Source of the DNA: Gammaproteobacteria bacterium
GTDB taxonomy: Bacteria > Pseudomonadota > Gammaproteobacteria > Burkholderiales > Rhodocyclaceae
Assembly: GCA_018824085.1 (NCBI GenBank)
Contig: JAHJHI010000034.1
Span: 234,560 to 298,559, forward strand
DNA length: 64,000 nucleotides
Direction of reading: 5' to 3'
Shown: positions 1-9,498 of the stretch, in pieces
How positions within the stretch are numbered: the first letter of the stretch is position 1
How the letters are laid out: each line of letters opens with the position of its first letter
The notes under the pieces: generated by a model
What the model was told of the DNA's origin: nothing
Seen by the model: the letters and a program-made list of their open reading frames with translations, nothing else
Databases searched by the model: none
Translations under genes and position numbers: made by a program

Positions 1-1
1 G

Positions 2-955
2 CAGGCGCAACGCAATGGCGAAGCCAATCTGCCGGGCGCCGACCTGCAGTTGCTTGACCTGCTGTTCGCCCGCTGCGGCATGCCGGGTTCCGTCACCGCC
101 GCGCCGGCGCAGCCGGAGCCGCCTCCTATGCGCATGCCCGGGACGGACCGGGCGCCGGTGCTCGACGCCGGGCGCGTGCCGGGGCGCCTCACCGCCAGCG
201 CGCTGGCCGATCTGATGGCCTGCCCCTACCGTTACTACGCACGCCGCGTACTCGGGCTGGGCGAGGGCGATGCGGTCGAGGAAACGCTGGGCAAGGGCAG
301 CGTCGGCGAAATCATCCATTCGGTGCTGCACGACTTTCACACCGCCCACCCGCGTCTTGCCGACGATGCACCCGACGCACTCGCCGCCGACATGCGCGCA
401 CGCATCGCCGGCGCATTCCGCGACGCCATTGCGCGCAACTTCCAGGAGCACGCCTGGGCTGACCGCCTGCACGCACGGGCGGATGCCTATGTCGCCTGGG
501 CGCTCGCGCGCGAGGCTGCCGGCTGGCTGTTCGAAGCCGGCGAGCAGTCGCGCGCGCGGCCGCTCGGCCTGCCGGATGGCGCCACGATGTCGCTCGAAGG
601 GCGCATCGACCGTATCGACCGCAGTGCCGGCGGACAGGCGCTGCTCGACTACAAGCTGCGCAATGCGAAGAACGTGAAGGACAGCGTCGAGGGTGGTGAC
701 GACCTGCAACTCGCTTTCTACACATTGCTGGAAGGCGGGGACGTGGCAGAAGCCGCCTATCTGGCGCTCGACGAGGACACGCCCGTGCAGTTCGACCAGC
801 CCGATCCGCATGCGGCGGCGGCCGCGCTGCAGACGTTGCTGGGCGACGTGTTTGCAGCCATGCGTGCGGGCGCACCGTTACCGGCACATGGCGACGAGCA
901 GGCGTGCAGCCGTTGCGAAATGAGCGGGCTATGCCGCAAGGACTGGCGCACATGA
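2..955 (+). CDS. AddB-like PD-(D/E)XK nuclease, C-terminal part (5' end outside window)
   Basis: The frame is open from base 2 with no convincing start, so the gene begins upstream; 317 residues are visible. This is the C-terminal nuclease domain of an AddB/RecB-family DNA-end-processing subunit. The nuclease core shows as LEGRIDRIDR followed by LLDYKLR (the D and D-Y-K catalytic positions). A cysteine in MACPYRYY plus a C-terminal C-x2-C-x5-C (CSRCEMSGLC) match the four cysteines that bind a 4Fe-4S cluster in AddB-type nucleases. The stop overlaps the start of the helicase gene by four bases (ATGA), so the two are translationally coupled and presumably form the AddAB double-strand-break resection complex. 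The helicase-like N-terminal part cannot be checked here. Confidence 0.85.
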   Translation, partial: QAQRNGEANLPGADLQLLDLLFARCGMPGSVTAAPAQPEPPPMRMPGTDRAPVLDAGRVPGRLTASALADLMACPYRYYARRVLGLGEGDAVEETLGKGSVGEIIHSVLHDFHTAHPRLADDAPDALAADMRARIAGAFRDAIARNFQEHAWADRLHARADAYVAWALAREAAGWLFEAGEQSRARPLGLPDGATMSLEGRIDRIDRSAGGQALLDYKLRNAKNVKDSVEGGDDLQLAFYTLLEGGDVAEAAYLALDEDTPVQFDQPDPHAAAAALQTLLGDVFAAMRAGAPLPAHGDEQACSRCEMSGLCRKDWRT

Positions 956-3900
956 ACGACAGTCTGCGCGCACTCGACCCCGCCGCCAGCGTCGTCGTCG
1001 AAGCCTGCGCCGGCAGCGGCAAGACGTGGACTCTGGTGTCTCGCCTCATCCGGCTGTTGCTGGCGGGCGTTGCGCCGGGCGAAATCCTGGCGATCACCTA
1101 CACGCGCAAGGCGGCGCGCGAGATCGACGAGCGGCTGCAGCACTGGCTGGGCGAGCTGGCCGTGTCGGACGACGACGGCGTCATCGGTTTCCTGGCCGAT
1201 CGCGGCGTCGACGCCCGTGGCGACGCGCAGCTGATCGCGCGCGCGCGCGGCCTGTTCGAACTTGTGGCTCGTGCGCGTCCCGGGCTGACGATCAATACCT
1301 TTCATGGCTGGTTCTCGTCGTTGCTCGGCGCGGCGCCGTTGTCCGCGGGGCTCGGCGGCCTGCAGCTGGCCGAGCGCACCGCGCGCCTGCGCGAGCAGGC
1401 CTGGGCGACGCTGATGCGTCGCGCCGGCAGCGCGCCCGATGGCGATCTGGCGCAGGCGGTGCGCTGGTTGCTCGCGCAGGCCGGCTTGTCCGGCGCGCGC
1501 AGCCTGGCCGGCGCGCTGATCGACCGGCGTGCCGAATGGCAGGCCTGGCTGGAGGCGAACGGCGGGCTCGACGGCGTGCTGGCACACCTGCGTGCCTTCT
1601 TCGGTGCCGACGGCCCGGCGCCGATCGACGCGCTGGCGCACGACGGCGCGCTGCGCGACGCGGCGCTCGAGTTCGCGAAGCTGCTCGGGCAGGGGACGGA
1701 GGCCCAGCAGCGCAAGGCGAACGACGTACTTTCTGCCTGTGCCCGGGCGGACGCGCAGGCGTATTTCGACGGATTGTGCACAGCGCTGCTGACCGGCAAG
1801 GGCGAGCCGATCGCGTTCAAGCCCGGCAAGTCCCTTGACAAGCTGGGTGTCGCCGAGCGCGCGCGGCAGCTGTTCGAACAGTGCGCAGGGCGCCTCGTAC
1901 AGTGCCGCGCGGCGCTGGGCGACGGCGCCGCCTGGGAACTGAACCGGCACGCGCTGCATGTCGCCAGCGCGATGCTCGACGCCTATGACCAGATCAAGCG
2001 CAATGCCGGGGTGCTCGATTTCGGCGATCTTGAATGGCATGCGTCGCGCCTGCTGGCCGACGCGCAGACGGGCCCGTTCGTGCAGGCGCGTCTCGACGCG
2101 CGCTATCGCCACTTGTTGCTGGACGAGTTTCAGGACACCAATCCGCTGCAATGGCAGGTGCTCATGCACTGGCTCGACGCCTATGCACCGGATCAGGTGC
2201 AGCCGCGGGTTTTCGTCGTTGGCGATCCGAAGCAGTCGATCTACCGGTTCCGGCGCGCCGACCCGCGCATATTCGCGCATGCGCGCCTCGCGTTCCGCGA
2301 GCGCTTCGGCGCCATCGACATCCGGCGCAACGAGACGCGGCGCAGCAGTCCGGCCGTGGTCGGCGTCGTCAATGCACTGTTTTCTTCGCTCGACGTGTTC
2401 GAAGGCTTCGAGCCGCATACCACCGCACAGGTGGCCCTGCCGGGCCGGGTCGAGGTGCTGCCCGCCTTCGGTCACGATGCGGCGGCATTGCCGCTTGCCG
2501 GCGACGACGGTGGCTTCGCCGAGGCGTTGCGCAATCCGCTGCGCGTGGCGCGCACGACGCCCGAGGACAGCCGCCGCCGTCGCGAAGCCGACGCGATGTG
2601 CGCACGCCTGCGCGCGATGGCGGGGCAACTGGCGGTGCGTGATCCGCACGGCGGACAGGCGCGCCCTGCGCGCTACGGCGACATGATGATCCTGCTGCGC
2701 CGGCGCACCGGTCTGGCGGTCTATGAAGCCGCGTTGCGCGAGCACGGCATTCCGTATTTCGGTGCGAGCCGCGGCCGACTGCTGGACACGCTGGAGGCGG
2801 CCGACCTGCAGGCGCTGCTCGGATTCCTCGCCGCGCCTGCCGACGCACTGGCGCTGGCGCACGTGTTGCGCAGTCCGCTGTTCGCGTTCAGCAACACGCA
2901 TCTGCTGGCGCTGACGGCGCATGGAGGCGCGTTGTGGCAGACGCTGAAATCGCAGCGCAGCGGCGATGCCGCGTTTGATCGGGCCGCCGGCCTGCTTGAA
3001 GGATGGCTCGAAGCGTCGGCGCGTCTGCCGGTGCACGACCTGCTCGACCGCGTGTTCGACCAGGGCGGCCTCATGGCGCGCTACAAGGCGGCGGTTGATG
3101 CGATGGCCTGGCCGGGTGTGCGGGCGAATCTGGAGGCCTTCATCGAACTGGCGCTCAAGGTCGACAGCGGGCGCTTCCCGAGCCTGCCGCGCTTCCTGGA
3201 CGAGCTGACCCGGTTGCGCAACGAAGATGACGAAGCACCGGACGAGGGGCTGATCCTTGGCGAGGACCCGTCGCGCGGCCGGGTGCGGGTGCTGACCGTG
3301 CATGCGGCGAAGGGGCTGGAAGCCCCGATCGTCTGGCTGGCCGACGCGGTCGCGCGCCCGCGTGCCGACAGCGGCGCCCGCGTGCTGCTGGCCTGGCCGC
3401 CTGGTGCGCCGGCACCGGCGCACCTGTCGCTGCTGCATCGCCGCGACAGCCAGGGGGAGGCGCGCGCCGGATTTCTGGATGCGGAGGCACGGGCCGGGGC
3501 GCGTGAAGACGCCAATCTGCTCTATGTCGCGGTGACGCGTGCGCGCCAGTATCTGTTCGCCAGCGGCGTCAGCCCGGCGCGCGGCAGCGCCACCGGCAGC
3601 TGGCTGGAGCGCCTGACCGACGCCGTGCGCGCGTGCGGGGGTGCGCAAGATACCGACTGCGGCGGGGCAAGCGTCGGCTTTGGTGACGATGAGGTCTGCG
3701 GGCCGGCGCAGGTCGATGAACCGCTTGCCGCTCAGCTTGCCGAGGCTGCGGTGCCGCCCGTGGGCGAGCGCCGTCCCCCGCCACCGGTCGAGGACAGCGC
3801 GCAGCGCTGGGGCACAGGGCTGCACGCCTGGCTGGAAGCGCTCGGCTGCGACGAACCGCCGCCGCCGCGCCCGGCCGGGCTTGATGCGGCGCAGTGGAGC

Positions 3901-4218
3901 GAACTCGAAAGGCTGGCGCGCAAACTCGTACATAGCGATGGACTGCGCCGCTTTTTCGATCCTGCGCGGTACCGGCGGGCAGCCAGCGAGCTCGAGTTCG
4001 TGCTGCCCGACGGCAGCCCCGGGCGCATCGACCGACTGGTCGAGTTCGATGACGAGATATGGATACTCGATTACAAGAGCGGACAGGGCGACGGATACGC
4101 GGATGCATATGCCGAACAACTGGATCGCTATGCCGCTGCCGTGCGTCTCATCCGGCCGGGAAAGGTGGTGTGTGCCGCGCTGATACGGCCGGACGGACGG
4201 CTCGACCGGAAGATATGA
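952..4218 (+). CDS. addA: AddA-like UvrD/RecB-family helicase-nuclease
   Basis: A 1088-residue superfamily 1 helicase that would unwind and resect double-strand breaks for recombination. Walker A is AGSGKT at residues 20-25. Further motifs are LLLDEFQDTNP (motif II), VVGDPKQSIYRFRRAD (motif III), LTVHAAKGLEAPIVW (motif V) and LLYVAVTRAR (motif VI). The C terminus carries a RecB nuclease core (GRIDRL, then WILDYKSG). A GTG start at 904 is possible, but the ATG at 952 overlaps the preceding stop as ATGA and gives the usual short N terminus before Walker A, so it is preferred. Helicase plus nuclease in one chain next to an AddB-like partner fits AddA better than RecB or a plain UvrD. Confidence 0.88.
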   Translation: MNDSLRALDPAASVVVEACAGSGKTWTLVSRLIRLLLAGVAPGEILAITYTRKAAREIDERLQHWLGELAVSDDDGVIGFLADRGVDARGDAQLIARARGLFELVARARPGLTINTFHGWFSSLLGAAPLSAGLGGLQLAERTARLREQAWATLMRRAGSAPDGDLAQAVRWLLAQAGLSGARSLAGALIDRRAEWQAWLEANGGLDGVLAHLRAFFGADGPAPIDALAHDGALRDAALEFAKLLGQGTEAQQRKANDVLSACARADAQAYFDGLCTALLTGKGEPIAFKPGKSLDKLGVAERARQLFEQCAGRLVQCRAALGDGAAWELNRHALHVASAMLDAYDQIKRNAGVLDFGDLEWHASRLLADAQTGPFVQARLDARYRHLLLDEFQDTNPLQWQVLMHWLDAYAPDQVQPRVFVVGDPKQSIYRFRRADPRIFAHARLAFRERFGAIDIRRNETRRSSPAVVGVVNALFSSLDVFEGFEPHTTAQVALPGRVEVLPAFGHDAAALPLAGDDGGFAEALRNPLRVARTTPEDSRRRREADAMCARLRAMAGQLAVRDPHGGQARPARYGDMMILLRRRTGLAVYEAALREHGIPYFGASRGRLLDTLEAADLQALLGFLAAPADALALAHVLRSPLFAFSNTHLLALTAHGGALWQTLKSQRSGDAAFDRAAGLLEGWLEASARLPVHDLLDRVFDQGGLMARYKAAVDAMAWPGVRANLEAFIELALKVDSGRFPSLPRFLDELTRLRNEDDEAPDEGLILGEDPSRGRVRVLTVHAAKGLEAPIVWLADAVARPRADSGARVLLAWPPGAPAPAHLSLLHRRDSQGEARAGFLDAEARAGAREDANLLYVAVTRARQYLFASGVSPARGSATGSWLERLTDAVRACGGAQDTDCGGASVGFGDDEVCGPAQVDEPLAAQLAEAAVPPVGERRPPPPVEDSAQRWGTGLHAWLEALGCDEPPPPRPAGLDAAQWSELERLARKLVHSDGLRRFFDPARYRRAASELEFVLPDGSPGRIDRLVEFDDEIWILDYKSGQGDGYADAYAEQLDRYAAAVRLIRPGKVVCAALIRPDGRLDRKI

Positions 4219-4327
4219 GACGGTTGCGGCGTGTCCGCTTTGCGCGGCCCGCCGTTTTGACTACCATCGACAACTGTCATCCGTTGCGACGCACTTTGCG
4301 TACGCGCGGCACGAAGGAGTGTCTGTC

Positions 4328-4777
4328 ATGCAAGTTCACGAAATCCTGCGCATCAAGGGCACGGTGCTCTACACAGTGGCGCCATCGCAGTCCCTGGGCA
4401 AGGCGGTCGCCACCATGACCGATCTCGATGTCGGCTCGCTGGTCGTCATGGAACAGGGCCGGATGACCGGCCTGCTGAGTTTCCGCGAAGTGCTGCGCGC
4501 CGTTCAGGCGTCCGGCGAAACGTGGCAGGACCTGAGCGTCGCCGATGTGATGCAGAAAGACCCTTCTACGGCACACCCCGACATGGAAGTCGATGAGCTG
4601 CGCCGGCTGATGCTGGAGAAGCGTTGCCGCTATCTGCCCATCATGGAAGGGGATACGCTGATGGGCGTGCTGTCCTTTCACGACGTGGCTCGCGCGATGC
4701 TCGAAGAACAAAGCTTCGAGAACCGCATGCTCAAGAGCTACATCCGGGACTGGCCACTGGAAGACATGTCGGGCTGA
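4328..4777 (+). CDS. CBS-domain protein
   Basis: A 149-residue protein made of two CBS repeats (about residues 8-65 and 75-130), the fold that binds adenosyl nucleotides and senses energy state. DVGSLVVMEQGRMTGLLSFREV and the later LPIMEGDTLMGVLSFHDVARAML are the typical CBS strand-helix patterns. ATG 4328 was chosen over the upstream GTG at 4319 because AAGGAG lies 8 bases before it and overlaps the GTG. No catalytic domain is attached. It lies 84 bases before the acyl-CoA ligase gene on the same strand; whether they are functionally linked is unknown. Confidence 0.85.
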   Translation: MQVHEILRIKGTVLYTVAPSQSLGKAVATMTDLDVGSLVVMEQGRMTGLLSFREVLRAVQASGETWQDLSVADVMQKDPSTAHPDMEVDELRRLMLEKRCRYLPIMEGDTLMGVLSFHDVARAMLEEQSFENRMLKSYIRDWPLEDMSG

Positions 4778-4861
4778 GCGGGTGTTCCGGCGAAGACCGG
4801 CGGCGAGCCCGCGGTGCGGCGCGTTCCGTGCCGCGCACGCACGAGGATGTGAGGAGGCGGT

Positions 4862-6532
4862 ATGGAAAAGGTCTGGCTGAAAAGCTACCCGGAGGGTGTT
4901 CCGCCCGACATCGATCCTTCAGAGTTCATGTCGATCGGCGAAGTGTTCGAGCGCAGTTGTCGGGAGTTCGCCGACCGCGATGCCTATGTCTGCATGGGCA
5001 AGGCGATCACCTATGCCGAGCTTGACCGGCTGAGCGCCGCGTTCGCGGCCTATCTGCAATCGTCCATCGGACTCGCTCCGGGCTCGCGCGTCGCACTCAT
5101 GATGCCCAATGTCCTGCAGTACCCGGTCGCGATGTTCGGCGCGCTGCGTGCCGGCTATGCCGTGGTCAACTGCAACCCGCTCTACACGCCGCGCGAGCTG
5201 GAACACCAGCTCAATGACAGTGGCGCGGAAGTCATCGTCGTGCTGGAGAACTTCGCATCGACGCTGCAGCAGGTGATTGCCCGTACCGCCGTTCGCCATG
5301 TGCTGCTGGCCGCACTGGGCGACATGCTGCCGGCCCCCAGGCGCTGGCTCGTCAATGCTGTCGTGCGTCACGTCCGGAAGATGGTGCCGGCGTATTCGCT
5401 GCCGGGGGCGCTGCGCTTCAACGAGGCGCTGAACCTCGGGCGAGGCCACGCGCTCAATCCCGTCCATGTGGTGCATGAGGACATTGCGTTCCTGCAATAC
5501 ACGGGCGGTACGACCGGCATTGCCAAGGGAGCGATGCTGACGCACCGCAACGTGGTGGCGAACCTGATGCAGGCCGACGCTTGGATACGGCCATTCCTGC
5601 ATGGCCCGCAAATCGTCATCACGGCATTGCCGCTGTATCACATCTTTGCGCTGACGGCGAATTGCCTCGTTTTCCTTACGCTTGGGGCGACGAATATACT
5701 GATCGTCAATCCGCGTGACATTTCGGGTTTCGTCAAGGAGCTGTCCCGGTACCGCTTCACCGTGATAACCGGAGTGAATACGCTGTTCAACGCATTGCTC
5801 AATCACCCTGGTTTTTCAAAGCTCGATTTTTCCGGCTTGCACATCTCGCTGGGTGGCGGCATGGCTGTTCAACGTGCGGTGGCGGAACGCTGGCAGAAAA
5901 CGACCGGACAGCCATTGATAGAAGCATACGGGCTGACCGAAACATCGCCCGCCGTATGCATCAACCTGCCGGACGAAAAGGAATTCAGCGGCGCAATCGG
6001 CCTGCCTTTGCCATCGACGGATGTGTCAATAAGAAATGACGAGGGAATTGAGTTGCCGATGGGCGAGGCCGGTGAATTGTGCGTGCGCGGCCCGCAGGTC
6101 ATGAAAGGATATTACCGGCGACAGGAGGAAACCGCGGACGCAATGACGTCTGACGGGTTCTTGCGTACCGGCGATATCGCGACGATCGACGAGCACGGTT
6201 TCGTGCGCATTGTGGACCGCAAGAAGGACATGATTCTGGTATCCGGATTCAATGTCTATCCGAATGAAATCGAGGATGTGCTGGTGCGGTGTCAGGGCGT
6301 TGTCGAATGCTGCGCCATCGGAGTGCCGGACGAGCGTTCGGGCGAAGTGGTGAAGGTGTTTGTCGTCAGCCGGGACGATGCCCTGACGAAGGAAGCGGTC
6401 ATCGAGCACTGCCGGGCCGAACTGACGGCATACAAGGTGCCGAGGCAGGTGGAATTCCGGAGCGAATTGCCCAAGACAAATGTCGGAAAGATATTGCGCA
6501 GGGCCCTGAAGGAAACGCGGGAAAAGTCGTGA
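4862..6532 (+). CDS. fadD: Long-chain fatty acid--CoA ligase
   Basis: A 556-residue ATP-dependent acyl-CoA synthetase of the ANL superfamily, close to the usual FadD length. It activates fatty acids as acyl-AMP and then acyl-CoA for beta-oxidation or lipid remodelling. The phosphate-binding motif YTGGTTGIAKG begins at residue 213, the YGLTETSP motif at about 356, and the hinge and C-terminal motifs appear as RTGDIATIDEHGF and DRKKDMILVSGFNVYP. The C-terminal lysine motif PKTNVGKILRR is present, so the enzyme looks intact. A strong GGAGG precedes the ATG. A bidirectional terminator-like hairpin follows at about 6558-6587. Confidence 0.93.
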   Translation: MEKVWLKSYPEGVPPDIDPSEFMSIGEVFERSCREFADRDAYVCMGKAITYAELDRLSAAFAAYLQSSIGLAPGSRVALMMPNVLQYPVAMFGALRAGYAVVNCNPLYTPRELEHQLNDSGAEVIVVLENFASTLQQVIARTAVRHVLLAALGDMLPAPRRWLVNAVVRHVRKMVPAYSLPGALRFNEALNLGRGHALNPVHVVHEDIAFLQYTGGTTGIAKGAMLTHRNVVANLMQADAWIRPFLHGPQIVITALPLYHIFALTANCLVFLTLGATNILIVNPRDISGFVKELSRYRFTVITGVNTLFNALLNHPGFSKLDFSGLHISLGGGMAVQRAVAERWQKTTGQPLIEAYGLTETSPAVCINLPDEKEFSGAIGLPLPSTDVSIRNDEGIELPMGEAGELCVRGPQVMKGYYRRQEETADAMTSDGFLRTGDIATIDEHGFVRIVDRKKDMILVSGFNVYPNEIEDVLVRCQGVVECCAIGVPDERSGEVVKVFVVSRDDALTKEAVIEHCRAELTAYKVPRQVEFRSELPKTNVGKILRRALKETREKS

Positions 6533-6557
6533 TCTTCCTTTCGGGCAGACATCGACC

Positions 6558-6587
6558 GAAAAAAAGACACCGCGAGGTGCCTTTTTA
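6558..6587. terminator. Bidirectional intrinsic terminator between fadD and the H-NS-like gene
   Basis: GGCACCTCGCGGTGTC (read on the minus strand) is a short GC hairpin flanked by a run of A on the left and of T on the right, so each strand shows stem plus U-tract. It lies between two convergent genes, as expected for a shared terminator. Confidence 0.7.
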
Positions 6588-6602
6588 TCGGATTTCCGAT
6601 TT

Positions 6603-6935
6603 TCAGCTCACGCGGGCGGCGGCCAGTTCGTCCGCACTCATGTTTGCCAGCCAGCCGGGCTTGCGGCCTGCGGCACCCACTTCCTTGATTTCGCCCGATT
6701 CAGGGTTGCGATATTTGCCCGGCGCAATCTTGACCTTGGTCGCGCTGGCTGCGCGCGGTGTCCGGCGTGCTGCCGAGCCGGACAAACCGACATCGGATGC
6801 GGTCAGATTGTATTTTCTTATTTTTGCCTTTACGTCGGCAATCACTTCATCGAGTTCTGCCCGACGTACTGCTTCAGCCTGTTGCTGAAGGTCTGCGATT
6901 TTCGCCATCAATTCGTCGTAGCTTTGACCGGACAT
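6603..6935 (-). CDS. H-NS family nucleoid protein
   Basis: A 110-residue histone-like protein. Residues 1-45 form a predicted coiled coil for oligomerisation. A linker rich in Ala and Arg follows, then the DNA-binding C terminus with KYRNPESGEI (about residue 75) and GRKPGWLA, the family's AT-hook-like minor-groove motif. The insertion KEVGAA between the halves of that motif is slightly longer than the common form. GGAGA lies upstream of ATG 6935. It should bind AT-rich DNA and silence horizontally acquired genes. Several short paralogues per genome are common in betaproteobacteria, so a specific gene symbol is not given. Confidence 0.85.
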   Translation of the reverse strand: MSGQSYDELMAKIADLQQQAEAVRRAELDEVIADVKAKIRKYNLTASDVGLSGSAARRTPRAASATKVKIAPGKYRNPESGEIKEVGAAGRKPGWLANMSADELAAARVS

Positions 6936-7231
6936 CGATACTTCTCCGTTAGGTTGGGAATTTTGATGATAGACCGGTTCTTGAATTCGGGTAAATCAAT
7001 TTCGTGGCGGAATTCGGTTGTTTCGGTCGAGGATTCCGGTAAAGGAGACATTTGATTCTGAATAATGCATGCACCGGAGCGGTGCGTTGTTTGGTAAGTG
7101 CGTTATCCAGGCTGCGCTTGACGTGGGTCAAGGCTGCTGGGTGCCGCCGCACCTAACCTTCGGTCCGGATCATGCGTGCGTGCGTCCTCGCGGGCGCGAC
7201 GGTGCAATTTCAATGTGGGAGCAGGTGAAAA
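6936..7231. other. Divergent intergenic region, hns-like / ccoN
   Basis: This 296-base gap holds the promoters of the H-NS-like gene (left, AT-rich leader) and of the cbb3 operon (right, FNR-type box at 7118-7131). No further gene is apparent. Confidence 0.6.
7118..7131 (+). promoter_or_regulatory. FNR/Anr-type box of the cbb3 oxidase operon
   Basis: TTGAC-GTGG-GTCAA is a perfect inverted repeat matching the FNR/Anr half-sites. With its centre at 7124.5, a class II geometry (-41.5) puts the start site near 7166. TAACCT at 7154-7159 then falls at -12 to -7, a reasonable -10 element. Together with an FNR gene at 24.5 kb this supports induction of the operon at low oxygen. Confidence 0.7.
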
Positions 7232-8674
7232 ATGAAAACAGCAGCAATGGGATCCGCCCAGGCGACCTATGACTACCGCGTGGTGCGCCAGTTCGCATTG
7301 ATGACGGTGGTCTGGGGCATCGTGGGCATGTTGGTCGGGGTGGTGATTGCTGCCCAGCTGGTCTGGCCCGAACTGAACTATGGTGAATGGTTCCACTTCG
7401 GCCGCTTGAGGCCGCTGCATACCAATGCGGTGATCTTTGCCTTTGGCGGTTGTGCGCTGATGGCAACGTCGTTCTTCGTGGTTCAGCGGACCTGTCACAC
7501 GCGGCTGTTCGCGCCGTGGCTCGCCGAATTCGTTTTCTGGGGCTGGCAACTGGTCATCGTGCTGGCGGCGATCACGCTGCCGATGGGCTATACGCAGGGC
7601 AAGGAATACGCGGAGCTCGAGTGGCCGATCGACATCCTGATCGCCGTGGTGTGGGTCGCCTACGCCGTCGTGTTCTTCGGCACGATCGCCAAGCGCAAGA
7701 CGACGCACATCTACGTGGCAAACTGGTTTTACGGGGCGTTCATCATCACCGTCGCGCTGCTGCACATCGTCAATAGCGCCGCGATTCCGGCCGGATTCAT
7801 GAAGTCCTATTCGGCCTATGCAGGCGTGCAGGACGCGATGGTCCAGTGGTGGTACGGGCACAACGCGGTCGGCTTCTTCCTGACCGCAGGCTTCCTCGGC
7901 ATGATGTATTACTTCGTGCCGAAGCAGGCCGAGCGTCCGGTGTATTCATACCGCCTGTCGGTCGTGCACTTCTGGGCGCTGATCTTCACCTACATGTGGG
8001 CGGGCCCGCACCACCTGCACTACACCGCGCTGCCGGACTGGACGCAGTCGGTCGGCATGGTGTTCTCGCTGATCCTGCTGGCACCGTCCTGGGGCGGCAT
8101 GATCAACGGCATCATGACGCTGTCGGGTGCGTGGCACAAACTGCGCACCGACCCGATCCTCAAGTTCCTGATCACCTCGCTGTCGTTCTACGGCATGTCG
8201 ACGTTTGAAGGCCCGATGATGTCGATCAAGACGGTCAACGCGCTGTCGCACTACACGGACTGGACCATCGGTCACGTGCATTCCGGTGCGCTCGGCTGGG
8301 TGGCGATGATTTCCATCGGTTCGATCTACTACCTGATCCCGCGTCTGTTCGGCCAGGAGAAGATGCACAGCGTGCCGGCCATCAGCATCCACTTCTGGAT
8401 GTCGACGCTGGGCGTCGTGCTCTACATCGCCTCGATGTGGATCGCCGGCGTGATGCAGGGAATGATGTGGCGTGCCATCAATGACGATGGCACGTTGACC
8501 TACACGTTTGTCGAGAGCGTGAAGTCGAGCTATCCGTTCTGGTTCATCCGCTTCGTCGGCGGGGCGCTATTCCTGTCCGGCATGTTCGTGATGGCGTGGA
8601 ACGTGTGGAAGACCATTGCGGGCCAGAAGCCCTACAACGCTCCCGTGCTGGCACCTGCCGCCGCGCACGCCTGA
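7232..8674 (+). CDS. ccoN: cbb3-type cytochrome c oxidase subunit I
   Basis: A 480-residue polytopic membrane protein, the catalytic subunit of the high-affinity cbb3 oxidase. Haem and copper ligands are visible as histidines in [12 protein letters not shown] (low-spin haem b), [13 protein letters not shown] and [14 protein letters not shown] (copper site), and in [13 protein letters not shown] (haem b and b3). There are about 12 hydrophobic segments and the length is normal. It heads an operon with ccoO, ccoQ, ccoP, ccoG and fixH, preceded by an FNR-type box. The complex reduces oxygen to water under microaerobic conditions and pumps protons. Confidence 0.97.
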   Translation: MKTAAMGSAQATYDYRVVRQFALMTVVWGIVGMLVGVVIAAQLVWPELNYGEWFHFGRLRPLHTNAVIFAFGGCALMATSFFVVQRTCHTRLFAPWLAEFVFWGWQLVIVLAAITLPMGYTQGKEYAELEWPIDILIAVVWVAYAVVFFGTIAKRKTTHIYVANWFYGAFIITVALLHIVNSAAIPAGFMKSYSAYAGVQDAMVQWWYGHNAVGFFLTAGFLGMMYYFVPKQAERPVYSYRLSVVHFWALIFTYMWAGPHHLHYTALPDWTQSVGMVFSLILLAPSWGGMINGIMTLSGAWHKLRTDPILKFLITSLSFYGMSTFEGPMMSIKTVNALSHYTDWTIGHVHSGALGWVAMISIGSIYYLIPRLFGQEKMHSVPAISIHFWMSTLGVVLYIASMWIAGVMQGMMWRAINDDGTLTYTFVESVKSSYPFWFIRFVGGALFLSGMFVMAWNVWKTIAGQKPYNAPVLAPAAAHA

Positions 8675-8695
8675 CAAGACGGAGAGAAAACAATC

Positions 8696-9310
8696 ATGGC
8701 TGCATCAAAACACGAACTGATCGAACGCAATGTCGGCCTTCTCATCGTGCTCACGCTGGTCGTTGTCGCGATCGGCGGACTGGTGGAAATCGTCCCGCTG
8801 TTTTTCCAGCACTCGACGACGGAGCCGGTCGAAGGCGTCAAGCCCTACGAGCCGTTGCAACTGGTGGGACGGGACATCTATGTGCGGGAAGGCTGCTACA
8901 ACTGCCATTCCCAGATGATTCGTCCGTTCCGCGCCGAAACCGAGCGCTACGGCCACTACTCGGTCGCGGGGGAATTCGTCTATGACCGTCCGTTCCAGTG
9001 GGGTTCCAAGCGGACCGGGCCTGATCTGGCCCGTGTGGGCGGACGCTATTCGGACGAGTGGCATCGCGTTCATCTGATCAACCCGCGCGACGTCGTGCCG
9101 GAGTCGAACATGCCGGCGTTCGCCTTCCTCGAGCGTCCGGTAGATGCCGCTACCGTCGAGCAGCACATGCGTGCGCTGACGGTCGTCGGTGTGCCCTACA
9201 CCGAAGAGCAGATGAAGGGTGCGGCGGCGTCGCTGAAAGGCAAGACGGAAATGGATGCGCTGATCGCCTACCTGCAGGGACTGGGTACGGCCATCAAGCG
9301 CGTGAATTGA
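8696..9310 (+). CDS. ccoO: cbb3-type cytochrome c oxidase subunit II (mono-haem)
   Basis: A 204-residue membrane-anchored cytochrome c. One N-terminal transmembrane helix (about residues 12-38) is followed by a periplasmic domain with a single haem-binding CYNCH at about residue 66 and a methionine ligand in VPESNMPAF. It passes electrons from CcoP to the CcoN active site. It starts 21 bases after ccoN with a GGAGA ribosome site and has the normal family length. Confidence 0.96.
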   Translation: MAASKHELIERNVGLLIVLTLVVVAIGGLVEIVPLFFQHSTTEPVEGVKPYEPLQLVGRDIYVREGCYNCHSQMIRPFRAETERYGHYSVAGEFVYDRPFQWGSKRTGPDLARVGGRYSDEWHRVHLINPRDVVPESNMPAFAFLERPVDAATVEQHMRALTVVGVPYTEEQMKGAAASLKGKTEMDALIAYLQGLGTAIKRVN

Positions 9311-9321
9311 GCGGAGGCATC

Positions 9322-9498
9322 ATGGACTACGACATCAATACCCTGCGCATCGCTGTCACCGTTGCCGGTTTCGTCTGCTTCATCGCCATCGTCATCATGG
9401 CCTGGCGACCGGGCGCGCAGCGTGCCTATCAAGAGGCAGCGATGCTGCCGTTCGCCGACGACGAGCGTCCGTACAGCGCAACCGGAGAAAGCAAGTGA
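9322..9498 (+). CDS. ccoQ: cbb3-type oxidase small subunit CcoQ/FixQ
   Basis: A 58-residue protein with one transmembrane helix (residues 9-29) and a short charged tail, the usual form of CcoQ, which stabilises the assembled oxidase. A GGAGG site precedes ATG 9322. Its stop overlaps the GTG start of ccoP (GTGA), so expression is coupled. Confidence 0.88.
   Translation: MDYDINTLRIAVTVAGFVCFIAIVIMAWRPGAQRAYQEAAMLPFADDERPYSATGESK

Noticed and set aside
757..4119. Very long minus-strand frame antisense to the AddA-like gene
   Set aside because: It is a GC-rich shadow of a gene with clear helicase motifs and has no motif of its own.
7103..7861. Minus-strand frame antisense to ccoN
   Set aside because: His/Arg-rich shadow of a gene with intact oxidase ligands; no sign of a real product.
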